From: Ambrosia x helenae
Taxonomy: Eukaryota > Streptophyta > Magnoliopsida > Asterales > Asteraceae
NCBI GenBank assembly: GCA_030844895.1
Contig: CM061233.1
Location: forward strand, 89,303,563-89,367,562
Length of the DNA: 64,000 nt
Direction of reading: 5' to 3'
Below the pieces are notes generated by a model. The model was not told the origin of the DNA, searched no databases, and saw only the letters and a program-made list of their open reading frames with translations. Positions 1-11,488 of this stretch are shown here, in pieces (the stretch's first letter is position 1; each line of letters opens with the position of its first letter). A program made the position numbers and the translations under genes.

Positions 1-75
1 ACACTCAATGAAGAGAATGCTCTCTTTGAGTGCCATGTCATTAAAATGGCTTTGGTTTATTATATGTATAGATTT
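1..75. repeat. Direct repeat copy, partner at 2845-2918
   Basis: The first 75 bases recur at 2845-2918 in the same orientation with only a few differences (shared core around GAGTGCCATG...GGCTTTGGTT). The partner lies inside the hAT element at 1815-3153 and this copy lies outside it. The simplest reading is a dispersed repeat, one copy of which was carried in by the hAT element. No ORF is associated. Confidence 0.7.
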
Positions 76-188
76 GATGATGAATACGATTTTTGGAATT
101 ACTTACACTTGTCTCGTGTTTAAGTGATCTTCCAAGATTTCTGATTAAACGAATGGGTGCTACAGTGTGTCACACATAAAAACATTAT

Positions 189-1171
189 AGAAAATCACCA
201 AACTAGCCATTGACTTGGTGTTTTACAAAAGTAGCCATCTTCCACGTCTTTGGAGGGATGCCTCACGGTTTACAAGGCTACCCAAGCGTCTCCCGTGAGG
301 CTTCCACTGAGGACCAGTCGATATGCGACACGTATTACGCCCCTCCCCTCTCAGGCATCTTTGAGCCCTCTCAGCTGTCTCTGAAGCCTCTCAGTCTTCT
401 TTGAAACCTCTTTTGAAAAATATTTTTTATAAAACTATAAATAATTTATAAAATTACTTTCCTATTTTATAAATAAGTGTCTAATATTTTCCATAAAAAT
501 TATATTTTAATAATTTTTGTTCGATTTAAGCCATATTTATGACATTTCTATCATTTAAAAGTTTATTTTATAAACTTATATTATTTAACTTAAAATATTT
601 ATACTTTCAAAACTCTAATTTATAAAAAATATTTTTTATTTTATTTCTCGTATTATTTTATATATACTATTCGTTTTATAAAAATCATTTTTATATTATT
701 CTTTGTATCATCTGGTCGTAATTTTTATTTTTATAATTTTTTTCTGATTAAATTGTGAAATAAATGTTTTAGAATGCATAAAAAATAATTAAATTTAGGT
801 TTCCTGGAATCTAAATCTACAACAATTTGTTAAAATGATACAAATAAAGTTCTAAAAAAATATTTTTACAAATAGGCTTCAAAGTAGGCTGAGAGGCTTC
901 ATAATGAGAGGCTTCAAAGACGTCTGAGAGGCTTCAGAGACACTTTACAGTCTTTAGAGACGTCTAAGAGGGATCAGAGACACCTGAGAGGGGTTAGAGA
1001 CGCCTGAGAGGGGAAGGGTCTTACACATGTCGCATATCGGTTGGTCCTTAGTGGAAGCCTCACGGGAGACGCTTGGCAAGCCTCATAAACTGTGAGGTGC
1101 CTCTTCAAAGACGTAGGATGTGGCTATTTTGGTAAAACACCAATGTCAATGGCTAACTAGGTGATTTTCCC
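189..1171. mobile_element. Mutator-type (MULE) non-autonomous element with long inverted arms
   Basis: Inverted arms of more than 200 bp face each other (about 190-415 and 885-1170); both hold repeated GAGAGGCTTCA-like units and a conserved AGCCTCACGGGAGACGC-like block. A 10-bp target duplication flanks the element with one mismatch: AAAACATTAT at 179-188 and AAAACTTTAT at 1172-1181. Arm length and TSD size fit Mutator-type MITEs. No transposase is present. The core is very AT-rich. Confidence 0.7.
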
Positions 1172-1181
1172 AAAACTTTAT

Positions 1182-1806
1182 GTTTTCCTGTTAGCCACAA
1201 TAATTTATGGTAACTTAGAAAACAAACATTCGTAAGTATTTTTGAAAGAGTATAATATACTTCAATGTGATCGATTTTATGATCATATTCTCGCCAACTT
1301 GAATAATGAATTCACCGACTGAAACTATAATGTTTAAAATATCGGAATCCATGAGACCATCAAATTACACCCCACAAAGTCGACTTGAAATGTAAATGTT
1401 CAATTCACACATTTCAACTAGAAAGTGAAGAAAGCAATAAGAGTATACAAGATTTTAAAACATTTAAAAACTCTCACAAGGATTGCCCTTAGTAAAGAAA
1501 TTAAGAAACCGAAAACAATCAATGATGTTTAGAAACAAACAAAGTTTGAAGTATAGTGGCTAAGGGAACATGGTATTCTCTTCAAAAGCATTTTTATCTT
1601 TCATATGTTGTTCTAGTACTATGCGTATTTAACCTAAGAAGCATGAGAAACAATGAGAAGACCATAAGTCAATTTAATGGCGAATGATATTTGCATTCAT
1701 TTATGTACACGAGTTTATGTCACACATGATACACACCAGTAAAATGTAATAACCACACATGATTAATGCGTAAAAAAACTCATTTCTTACATGGGCATAT
1801 ATCACC
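1182..1806. other. Intergenic, nothing recognised
   Basis: AT-rich sequence without a convincing ORF, RNA gene or repeat boundary. Confidence 0.5.
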
Positions 1807-2224
1807 ATATAAATTAGGGGTGAGCATACGAAAACCGATAACTGAAAAAACCCGAAACCAAACCGATAACCGAACCGAAAATAACTAAAACCGAATTAAC
1901 CGATCGGTTACGGTTAACATATGGCCAAAACCGAACCATTCGGTTACGGTTTGGTTTTGGTTTTGGTTTTCCCTTCTCCCGTAACCGAAATAACCGAAAC
2001 CGAACCGATAGTTATATACTTAAGTATTTTCCATACATATATCCATGTATTTGGAACATATTTTCATGTATTTTTGGTATATTTCATGCATCTTCCATAT
2101 ACATCTATGAACTTGAAATATATCTTGTATATAACTCGTGTATATCCATATAGTTGAAGCATTTTTTATTTGTTTCCACGGTATTTCATGTATTTTACTT
2201 GCGTTTTCATATATATTAATTTGT

Positions 2225-2260
2225 ACTAGATTATACCCCGGAGTGTCCCGGGTTGAGAAA
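2225..2260 (-). mobile_element. Helitron-like 3' terminus (minus strand)
   Basis: On the minus strand the sequence ends in CTAGT, preceded by a short hairpin (CCCGG/CCGGG) and an AT spacer. This is the Helitron 3' end layout (hairpin about 10 nt before CTRRT). A related terminus is at 6582-6630. The matching TC-type 5' end was not found, so this may be a fragment. About 200 bp to its right (2285-2490) are degenerate repeats of a TGTAYAACTCTAA-like unit. Confidence 0.4.
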
Positions 2261-2844
2261 TTTAATATGATACATCAATTTTACATATGAAATAGACTGA
2301 TGTATAACTCTAATATTAATATTTAACCTAAAACAAATTAACAATGTACAACTCCAATGCTAACACCTAACCTAAAAGAATGTAGAACTTTAATGTAACT
2401 CTAATATTAACACCTCTCCTAAAGACTAAACAATTGTACAACTCTAACATACTAATATTGATATCTAACTTAAAACAATGTATAACTCTATTAACATATT
2501 TGGCTCTGGTTGAACAAAAAAATTCATATTTACTGATTTAAACATAATTAGTGACTTGTCTATACATGATTAATGATTTACCTGAACACTTTGTGTTTTT
2601 TTTCCTGTATGAACAAAACCTCACAAAAAAATTTCTCCGTTTTTTATATAGCACTATGGTACTCGTTGGAAAGATAATAAAACGCTCGTTAATTTGGTGT
2701 AATTTTTTCTTTAAAAAATCTCGTATATTAAAGATATTAACGTTTAAAAATTATGGGAGGAAACATGATGGTGAAAAATCTAATTTTGTTTTTAAATTAT
2801 TTTTTTCCTAAAATATCTCAATGCCACATGGGATAACACATGAC

Positions 2845-2918
2845 ACACTCAAGGAAGAGAATGCGTCTTTGAGTGCCATGTTATTAAAATGGCTTTGGTT
2901 TATTATATGTATAGATTT
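2845..2918. repeat. Second copy of the 1-75 direct repeat
   Basis: This copy lies inside the hAT element and has the same orientation as 1-75. Confidence 0.7.
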
Positions 2919-3161
2919 TTGAAAAAGATCCAAACACTTTACTAACTGTTTTAAGTTCACAAGTTTGCACAAGTTTTATGTTTGGATATTAACCGAACAT
3001 AACTAAACCGAACCGATAACCGACATATTAACCAAATTAACCGAACCAACGTAACCGATCGGTTGCGGTTATGGTTTTTCCTAAAACCAAACTTCGGTTA
3101 TCGGTTTTGGTTATATGTAAAATCCTAACCGAACCGACATTTGCTCACCCCTAATATAAAT

Positions 3162-5319
3162 TCATTAGACTCACTATGTAAAACTATATAATTGCACCGT
3201 TTAAATGATATAACCATACACTAATATCACACGGTGCATGTTTATTCTAAAACGTCAGTTAAAAAATTATAACAAATTATCGACTCATATTAAAGAGATA
3301 AAGTTCTTGATTTTATGTTAGAATATTTGTTAACAGAATATGAAGTATATAGATTTTGTTTGGGTTGAATAATTGGTAGAACGATAATTTAAACGGAGTC
3401 CCTCTTTTACCAATTCTACTGATTAATAACTTTCATTTAATTCCAAAACCGTGATTTAAAAAAATAGTTACAAAACTACTACCGTGTAGCCATTCAATAG
3501 ATTTAGTCATGACTCACATTGTTTCATAAGGTGGGTTAAATGCACTCACTCATCATATCCCCTCTTTAAAAGTGTTAGTTCAAAAGTTGTTAGATTTTAC
3601 CTCTTCAAAATTCCTTATTTTTATATTTGAATTTGAAATTTATAATTGAATGACTTTTGCAAGATTATATTTTGCATCTTTTGAACATTTCAATACATGT
3701 ATTAATTATATAGGGAAAGTGAATATGGTGATGTTGCACACCTAAGCTTAGATGCAAAACTCTCAAAACCACATCATTTTGATTAAAAACTCAAAAAATC
3801 TAAACTTAAACACACCAATTTATATTTGTGTTCTTTTCTTTACTGCATCTTGGTTTTTGTTTTCCTGTGATGACGAAGGTCTACAAATCCGTATATCTAA
3901 TTTCCAAGAACATACCAAGTAGCTTTAATCCCTATATCATTTTTTGATCAATTTTTATGTTTAATCAAAAAATGAAATAAAAAATAAAATAGATAAAAGA
4001 TAAAATCTCGACTACCTAGCTAAATATGAAATTAAATGGTAAAAAGAAACTAATTTTTTTGTTGGCTCAAACCTTGATATTTAATCATTTAGATGATATA
4101 ACTATTCTCAGTTTCTCGAATTGTGAAATATATTTCAGTTATCTAGCCTTAGCATGCCATCGGGTAAAATTTATAAAATTCGGAATCAATAAAAGAGTCA
4201 TGGTGTTGATGCAGTTGTGAAATATATTTTGATTTTGTAGATTACAAGGGCTTAAAACAATAATAATTTTTAGTTTATTTTTGGGATTTTGTTTCAGATT
4301 TCAATAGTCAAGATTTGATCTTCATTAATTTGTTTTTCGGTGCCGTTTAGTTAGAGTTTGATTTGATTGTTAGTTTTATTTTCGATTGAAATTCATTGAT
4401 AATATAATTAGTTCAAATAACATGAATTTAACTAAAGCAACTTTTCTTGTTTTGTATGTTTTTAGAAATAGAGATATGTAGAACTGCATTATCATAGGCA
4501 AAAAGGAATATATGAAATGGGGGTTAGGATGAAATACATAGTGAAAGAAAAATAGGAAGTCGTAGGAAGGGTATCAAACGGACTCTGATTGAACGCATTC
4601 AAACGACATTGAAACCGTCTCATCGAACCCTACGATGTTAGTTTTTACGATGTTAGTTTTTAGGTCTTCGTTTTTTTTTGGGGTTTTAGCATGCAGTTTT
4701 AGAATATACTTTATATCATTGTGTCTTTTATGTAGCATTGTGTCTTTTTCTTATTTTTATCATTTTGTCATTTTTCAATTCATTGTGTCTTTTTTCTTTA
4801 GCATTGTGTTATATTTTTCAATACTGTGTTATATTTTGTGGCTCGTTGTGTCATATTTGATGATCTATTAAGTTTTTTGTATCCTTCTCACCCTTCTCAT
4901 TTTTGTTACACTATGTAGAATAACTTGACCCTATGAAATGGTGTGTTATAGTTTAAATTTGTAGGGATTTTTTTCAAACCGACGTAGTTTTAAGGGTTTC
5001 GCATGACAACACCATATATAATTTCCCCTAATCATATATTTTTAAATAGGTTTATTGTTTTTATATGTTAAAGGTTTTGATTTACAGATGATAATAACTT
5101 GTAAAAGATAAGGTACTAAAATTCAAATAAGTAGGGTTAAATGCGTTTATAGTACAATTTATTTATCAAGTTTAATAATATGAGATAATATAACATGAAT
5201 TAACTTAATGTTTGTTAGCATTGAAAATAAAATTGCATGCATTTGTTTTTAAATCATTAACATAAATCATTAACTTTATTCCTCTTTGTTAAATAGTTTT
5301 CAAAATTTAGTGCTGAAAA
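3162..5319. other. Long AT-rich intergenic stretch
   Basis: No coding region is supported. Frames are short and lack codon structure or domain similarity. At about 4716-4850 there is a degenerate series of CATTGTGTCTTTT-like units, a low-complexity repeat without inverted ends. Confidence 0.5.
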
Positions 5320-5328
5320 GAATCATGC

Positions 5329-6249
5329 GAGCTAAATGCCAATTTCGTCTCTGAGGTTTGGTCTATTTGCCGCTTTAGTTCAAAAAAGTTTTTTTTTTCA
5401 ATGGAACCCCTGAGGATTGGATTTTCTTGCTATTTTCGTCATTTTCACTAACTCAATTAAAAACTGGCATTAAGTCAGGGGTAAGTTTGTCATTTTGCCT
5501 ACATAAATGAGGGACAATTTAGACCCCCTTTTAAATGAAACCCTAATTATTAAACCCACCCATCTCTCTCTCTCACTCTCTACATACATAACACCACCAC
5601 CATTCACCATTCTCTGCAGAATATACCCACCACTTTCACCACCATAACCACCATGTCCACCATCGTAACCACCACCACCTCCACCGTAACCATAACCACA
5701 TTGCCTAACAAAACCACCAGTACCATCGCCTTTCCCAAATCAGCAACCATCGACTGCCTAACAAAACCACCACTACCACAACTAGCTAACAAAACCACCA
5801 CTACCACCGCCTTTCCCAAACCCTAAACCTGTCCTAATTTAATCACCATCTGAAATGTTGCAGATCGAAAACGATCATAAAGGGCTTTTGAACCACATCA
5901 AAAATCGACCCAATAGACCAAGGTAATCGAAACATACTGGCTAAAAGAATGTGTAATCGAGCGGAACAAAAATTGGGCGCAAAGGAGTCAAATTCATGAG
6001 AATTATTGGATGTTAGGAAATATTTCAAGAGGGTTAATGTTATTCGACCAGGTTATAATTGGTGTTTTGATTTTGGTTATAACTGGTTATAATTGGTATT
6101 CGACCAGGTCTGCTGCAACTTGAATCTTTTTTCAAGGGATTTACGTTCTTCAAGTAAAGATTGAAGTTGGGTCTGTTGGTTTCCTATTAGTTTCATTATT
6201 TTCTGCTGCAACCTCGGCTGTGTGTATGATTGTGTGCCGGCGCAAAGGG

Positions 6250-6291
<42 letters not shown>

Positions 6292-6534
6292 TGGGGTAAG
6301 GTTGATTTTTAAGAAAAATTAAAAGATTTTTTTTTTAAATTTTAAATCGCAGGCAAAAGGACAAAACTACTCATCACTTAACGTCAGTTTTTAACTGAGT
6401 TAGTGAAAAGGACGAAAATAGAAAATAACAAGAAAATCCAAACCTCAGAGGTTCCATTGTAAAAAAATAATAAAAAAATTGGACTGAAGCAGGAAACTGA
6501 ACCAAACCTCAAGGACGAAATTGACATTTAACTC
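5329..6534. mobile_element. Mutator-type element with gene-5'-like filler
   Basis: The terminal inverted repeats begin GAGCTAAATGCCAATTTCGT on the left and GAGTTAAATGTCAATTTCGT on the complement of the right end; the similarity continues well over 100 bp. A 9-bp TSD with one mismatch flanks it (GAATCATGC at 5320-5328, AAATCATGC at 6535-6543). The interior holds CT-rich and ACC-repeat sequence (5560-5830) and a GA microsatellite (about 6253-6285), which resemble a 5' UTR and start of a plant gene. That is suggestive of a Pack-MULE, but I cannot name a captured gene. Confidence 0.75.
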
Positions 6535-6581
6535 AAATCATGCACTTACCTTTATGACCCCACTTTTTTGTTTATTGTTTT

Positions 6582-6630
6582 ACTAGTTTATATCCCGAGA
6601 GTGTCTCGAAGTTGACAAATCTAATATGAC
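6582..6630 (-). mobile_element. Helitron-like 3' terminus (minus strand), same family as 2225
   Basis: Minus-strand CTAGT is preceded by the short hairpin GAGACACTCTC and an AT spacer. The body resembles 2225-2275. It breaks off after a few tens of bases, so it looks truncated. Confidence 0.35.
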
Positions 6631-7033
6631 GTTATAAAATGTGGGTTGAAAAATCTTATTTATAGTTGACAAATCTAATATCGGTACCCACTTTTATTGA
6701 TTTCGGTATTCGGTACTTTCGGTATCGGTACATGTATGGGTACATGTGCCGAATTCTATATACTAATGAATTTGATAATATATTTTACTTCGTATTATGA
6801 TATTTATGGTATTCGTGTCAATTTTCCCTATTTGGTACATGTACCATATTGGTAATTGTACCAATTTTATCAATTTTGTACCCGTATAGTATTGATACTT
6901 GTAATAGTTTACCTATTTGGTACCCGTACGAGTGCTAAAAAAAAGAAAAATAACAAAGTTGTACAAAAATAGGTACCATACCGAAATATCATGACTTTAT
7001 TTATTGCATTACACAAGACAACTTTTATGCCAG

Positions 7034-7549
7034 TGGGGGGTGCTAAACGGGTTTTATTCACAGGTTGGCGGGTCCAACCCGACCTGTACCCGAAAATTTT
7101 ACACGAACTCGACCCTGAAAAACGTGTAATACATATGAACCCGAACCCGACCCGAATATTTACAAGTTGACCCAAACCCAACCCGTTCAACCTGAATTTT
7201 TTTATTTTTTTAAATTTTTTTCACAAACTAATATGTTAAAATTAAAATTTTACTACAAAAACCACAAGTGTATATAAGACATTCACATTTTAATTATAGA
7301 ATCTTATACCAATTTCTATTTTAAACTATAACTATAGCATAAAATAGCTAACCAAATTAGCGTATAACGCAAAACATATTGTAAAAATCTAAAATATAGT
7401 ATAAATGGGATAACCGGATCAACCCGCCAGCCAACATACCTGGATTGACTTGAAACTGACCTGAACCATTTAAACAAAACCCAAACCCGCTAAATTCATG
7501 TTAGATTCAGGTTGTGTTTTCAGGTTATTTTTAGAAATTCACACCCCTA
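7034..7549. mobile_element. Degenerate hAT-like MITE
   Basis: The left end has GGGGGGTGCTAAACGGG and the right end CACACCCCTA. Subterminal runs of AACCCGACC-like motifs face each other. No clean 8-bp TSD was found, so the boundaries are approximate. It sits in sequence (6690-6970) rich in GGTACC/GGTACATG motifs. Confidence 0.4.
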
Positions 7550-9510
7550 AGTACCATAGGAAACCGAACTAATACCAACTAAATTTTCATCTGGTCATTT
7601 GAAAAAAAAAATCCTACTAGCTATACACATAGATAGAGAGCATAGTCACCAAATTCGCTCATATAACCGCGAATCTCGTATTGGTACGTGATGTACCGAA
7701 TCAGAATACGCTAGTGTACCGAATGCCACAAAATTTGCGATTCCAATATGCTAGAACAACGATCCTATTAGATCAAAAAACGGACAAAATCGTTCAACAA
7801 AAACTACTTCTTACATGTAATATGGTGCTACCTGTGATTATTCTCCATGATTTCAAGCTGAAATCTATCATATTAGGCGAATTTTGGCTAGGGTTTGTGT
7901 TTTCAGTGCTGTTGCATCCTGAATGAAGGAGATGGGGTCATAGGGGATAAGTAAGATCTGATGAATGAATGGAGGCATGAGGGAAGATTACGGTTTTGTT
8001 AACGTTGGGTTTTATTAAAATATAACCCCCTTCATTCTTACTAGTTTACATTTAGTCATTTATCCACTTAACCCCTCCATCTCTAAATAGTTTACATGTT
8101 CACCATAAAACTTAGTAATTATATATATATACAAATGGTAAATTTGGATGTGAGGGGCTTTTACTGTTTCCCTCAATACAAGCCTTTGAAGCACGAACTT
8201 TGTCACGTACAGCTCTTTAATGCGTCCTCCTTCATACCTTTCTCTTTCTCCTGCTACACGTCCCATCTCCTCTGTCTCTGGGCTGGTTCTTCGCGGCGGC
8301 AAGGACCGCCGTCTACCTCTTCTTCCGTCTGTCGCATCGTTGTGATAGGACCGACGGTTATTCCGGTTTCCGTTGCCTTTCGGTTAATAGGGAGGAGGTG
8401 GTAGCTTTATCTCTGCATTTGGAGCCGGCTATGTCGCGGCAGACAACCACCGTAGGAGGCGGTGGTGATAAGGTGATGTTGGGGTTGGAATCGGATTATG
8501 GAAACCCTAAAAACCTTTCTTCACTGTTGCCGGGTTGATTTCGAAACCCTAGCTAGCAGTGGTGGTTGGATTGCTGTACTAGAGGTTTGTTTTATTTGTT
8601 GTTTATGTGATGATATGCTAGATTTTGTAATAATGTTTCTGATTTGGGAATTTTTTTGCCAAAATTATGCTAAGGTAACAGCAGAATTGATGTTTGTTGT
8701 GGGAAAAAAGGTGGAAGTGTCTTTTGAGAAATAAAGTTTGCGTGATGTTTGGTTTCCTGCAACGGTGCCGAAAGACTTAGGTAACTCGACTTGATATCCT
8801 TGGGTTTTTTTTAACCATCTATGTCACTGATAATATGCTGTTAATACCTCTGTTTAAAGTTATGTGTTTTTCCCCCTTTGACTAAAGGTCGCGGCGCTGT
8901 AATTATGTAGGTCGATGTGTATATCTTTAGCACAAGCTATTTGCATGTGCTTTTTTATTGACCTCTGAATTGGCCGTTGGCTATGATGCTAGCGTCTACG
9001 ACGTGGAAGTCGTTCGTGATGGCACTAATGTTGTGCTACCGAACGGCTTCCCGTTAAGCGCCTGAGCCTCTTAACGTCGTCAATTGCCTCCTGTTATGGG
9101 TGTTTTCCTCTGAATGTATCACTATAATCAGCTGTGATTGCGCCTGAGCCTCTTTGTTTTGCTAATTGCGGCTTTACGGGTGTTGTGTTGTTTTTTCGGT
9201 ATGTTAGCCTACTGTTTGTTGCCCTGGTATGATGTCATCTGAAGCTTAAATCGATGATGACGAGCGTAAACTGACACCGGCATTACTTTGTTCCGGTCGT
9301 CCGTTACTATTCTAGAGAGAGGGAGATGAGAGGGAATATAGCAACCCGTGGTCTTTCGTTTCCGTCCGCCTCCCCGGAGACGAATCTACACTACACCCGG
9401 CGAAGGCTCCTCCCTCTGTCCCTGATGATCTCTATAGATAGCTTATCTGAGATTTTCATTGACTTTTGCTACAGAAAAAAGACGTATTTTTATGAGTATT
9501 CTGTTGTCGT

Positions 9511-11210
9511 ATGAACAACAGAGTTGCAAACATATGGGACATACGGTCCGGTCAACAAATGCACAAGCTTTTAGGACACTCGAAATGGATCATGTACATA
9601 AGAATGGTTGCGGATACTGTAATTACTGGTAGTCATGACTGGACTCCCCGATCGGAAAGTAGAAATAGAAGCAGATGAGATTAATAAAAAGTTTCATTAT
9701 TGAGAATTATAAAGCCTCTGTGTATTATATGAGATTAAAAAAAAAGATCATGCTTTGAAAGTGTTTGGTCTAGGTTTAAAAGGTATTTATTGTTCCCGGT
9801 AACAACAAGATCGATCAAAATGTCGACCAAAGCTTCAATACACGTGTTGCTTCTGTAATCTTCGTTCAAGGTAAACTTTCAAAATTTTGTGTACTGTTGA
9901 CTCAATTTTTGTTACACAGCCTCAACACTTACCAACCAATTTACTTGATAAATGAATTTTGCTTCTCTTTTTCATCTTAACAATAAGTAGACAAAGGATA
10001 AAAGTTTGGGTTGGAATATTCTATACTAAATACGTGTAGAGGTAATCAACCATTTCTGTTTCGTCACAACTGAACTGCAGCTGACCCAAAACTGGAAGCT
10101 TCGGTGAATCTTAGACGCGGGTCTAACGGTGCCTACAATCGTTTGTAAAGGTTAGCACCATTACTACAGGTGGTTGCAGTTAGTATGTTGATTGATTATC
10201 TGCTTACCAAATCTTGCTATTGTCTTCTCTTTCATTTTCTGCATATTGGGATACATTCTTCATGTCTCCTTTTCATGCTCACATATTTTTACATTACCCA
10301 CTTGACCCATCACCGACAAATTACCGAATCCATGCACATATTAAACTTATACAGGGTCGGGTTGGTTCATTTTGGCTGCCTTGGATTGTGATGTGATGCT
10401 GTATTGGCTTGCCATGGTGGCCCTGTTCTATGTGTCGACTACTCTAAGTCAGACAGAGGAGTAACAACAGGTTCAAGTGATGCTTTAGCGAGGTTCTGGG
10501 AAAATGAGGATGGTGAGAAATATTATATAAAATTTGCATCCATCTTATTGGAAGAAAATAGATTACTAATGGAATTTGTTTGTTTGTTTGTTTGTAGGAG
10601 GAGGAGAATTGAAAAGTTCAAAGAATGTGACGATTCACAGTGGTGCTATTCCGTTGATTAGTGCTGGGGAAAATTGGCTGGGCATAGGAGCTGCTGATAA
10701 TACAATGTCTCTCTTCAATCGCCCTCACAAGATGTCTAGCTGGCAGCTCTATAGAACACCCCAAAAAACACTAGCCATGGTAAGAATGCTTATTACATGT
10801 GGATTCATTCAATCTGCTCTCACTCTAGCCATCCAAAAAAAGCTTCACAAGGTTTGTTTAGAGACGTCATTTGTTACAAGAGCTGTTTGCAGATGTAGCT
10901 CTAGAAGTTGACAATCGAGCTAGAGGTAATCCATCCCTCTGCTTTCCATATTAGTATCTTATATTTGATCTTTCATGGCAAAAATAATATTATAAACAAC
11001 TTTTGGTATTTTATCTAATATTAATTAATTTCTATTTGCTTTGTTAAGAAATGTTGCATGTGATTATTAAGCTGACAAATATCTACATTTTTGCATTTGC
11101 AAGTTATTAGTAAAGCGAGGATATGCAGTCGTCGCTGTTAGCGCTAACAATTACCTTAGGGGCATTTTGGCAACAGAAGTTTCGGATCTTGAACGGAAAG
11201 GCATGCAGTA
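9511..11210 (+). pseudogene. SCD1: Captured exon fragments of an SCD1-like DENN/WD40 gene
   Basis: Three exon-like blocks read as consecutive WD40 segments of the C-terminus of SCD1 (STOMATAL CYTOKINESIS DEFECTIVE 1, a plant DENN/WD40 membrane-trafficking protein). They are 9511-9645 (WDIRSGQQMHKLLGH, then ITGSHDWT), about 10392-10515 (CDAVLACHGGPVLCVDYS, then RFWENEDG) and about 10598-10790 (NWLGIGAADNTMSLF, then WQLYRTPQKT). A short trace SDLERKG follows at 11181-11201. GT...TTGTAG introns are retained (for example about 10516-10597), so this is a genomic capture rather than a retrocopy. The order is colinear, but stops and non-homologous spacers break it, and no DENN domain is present. The assignment rests on remembered family sequence; confidence is high for WD40 and moderate-high for SCD1. 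Confidence 0.75.
10857..10925 (+). pseudogene. Unidentified exon-like fragment
   Basis: One frame reads LLQELFADVALEVDNRAR and then meets a GTAATC donor-like site, which looks like a plant exon from a gene other than SCD1. I do not recognise it with confidence. Its position between SCD1 fragments and the Helitron terminus suggests a second captured piece. Confidence 0.3.
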
Positions 11211-11253
11211 GTCGCTGTTAGCGCTGCAATTACCTTAGGCGCATTTTGGAAAC
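11123..11253. repeat. Tandem duplication, about 51-bp copies at 79-bp spacing
   Basis: ATGCAGTNGTCGCTGTTAGC...GCATTTTGG occurs at 11123-11173 and again at 11202-11253. The SDLERKG trace lies between the copies. This looks like a local duplication during or after assembly of the Helitron cargo. Confidence 0.7.
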
Positions 11254-11301
11254 GCTTGCCTTAACAAGTGGTCTATATAACGCGACACGTGTAGCCCGAT
11301 T

Positions 11302-11340
11302 GCCCCCGCCGCCGCAACGCGCGGCGGGTATAAAACTAGT
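11302..11340 (+). mobile_element. Helitron 3' terminus (element extends leftward)
   Basis: A GC-rich hairpin (CCCGCCG/CGGCGGG, about 11304-11329) is followed by an AT spacer and CTAGT, with T as the next base. This is the canonical Helitron 3' end. The SCD1 cargo lies immediately upstream in the same orientation. The 5' TC end was not located; it should lie between about 7.6 and 9.5 kb. Confidence 0.65.
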
Positions 11341-11488
11341 TTTTTACAAACAAAAAGTGTAAAATTAATCTATACTATATTATAATGCATGAGTGAGGGG
11401 TAGTTTAAGATACTCAAAAGTTAAGAACTTGTTTTTCATTAATAACCCTGAAATGAGGGTAAAATAGTCATTCATACATTATTTATTT

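Larger units (their letters stand above)
1815..3153. mobile_element. hAT-superfamily non-autonomous element with 8-bp TSD
   Basis: The ends are perfect 12-bp inverted repeats, TAGGGGTGAGCA and TGCTCACCCCTA, flanked by an exact 8-bp duplication ATATAAAT (1807-1814 and 3154-3161). The 8-bp TSD and TAGGGGTG-type terminus identify hAT. Subterminal regions are rich in AACCGAACCGATAACC-like motifs in opposite orientations, typical of transposase binding arrays. There is no transposase ORF. The interior holds a Helitron-like terminus (2225) and the 74-bp dispersed repeat (2845-2918), so it is itself a mosaic. Confidence 0.85.

Noticed and set aside
1..2918. The two 75-bp direct repeats as LTRs of one element
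   Set aside because: No TG...CA ends, PBS, PPT or TSD, and the second copy sits inside a hAT element with exact ends.
5604..5819. 71-codon Val/Met-rich minus-strand frame
   Set aside because: Antisense shadow of an ACC-repeat stretch inside a Mutator-type element.
6253..6285. GA repeat as a regulatory element
   Set aside because: Ordinary microsatellite; no context supports regulation.
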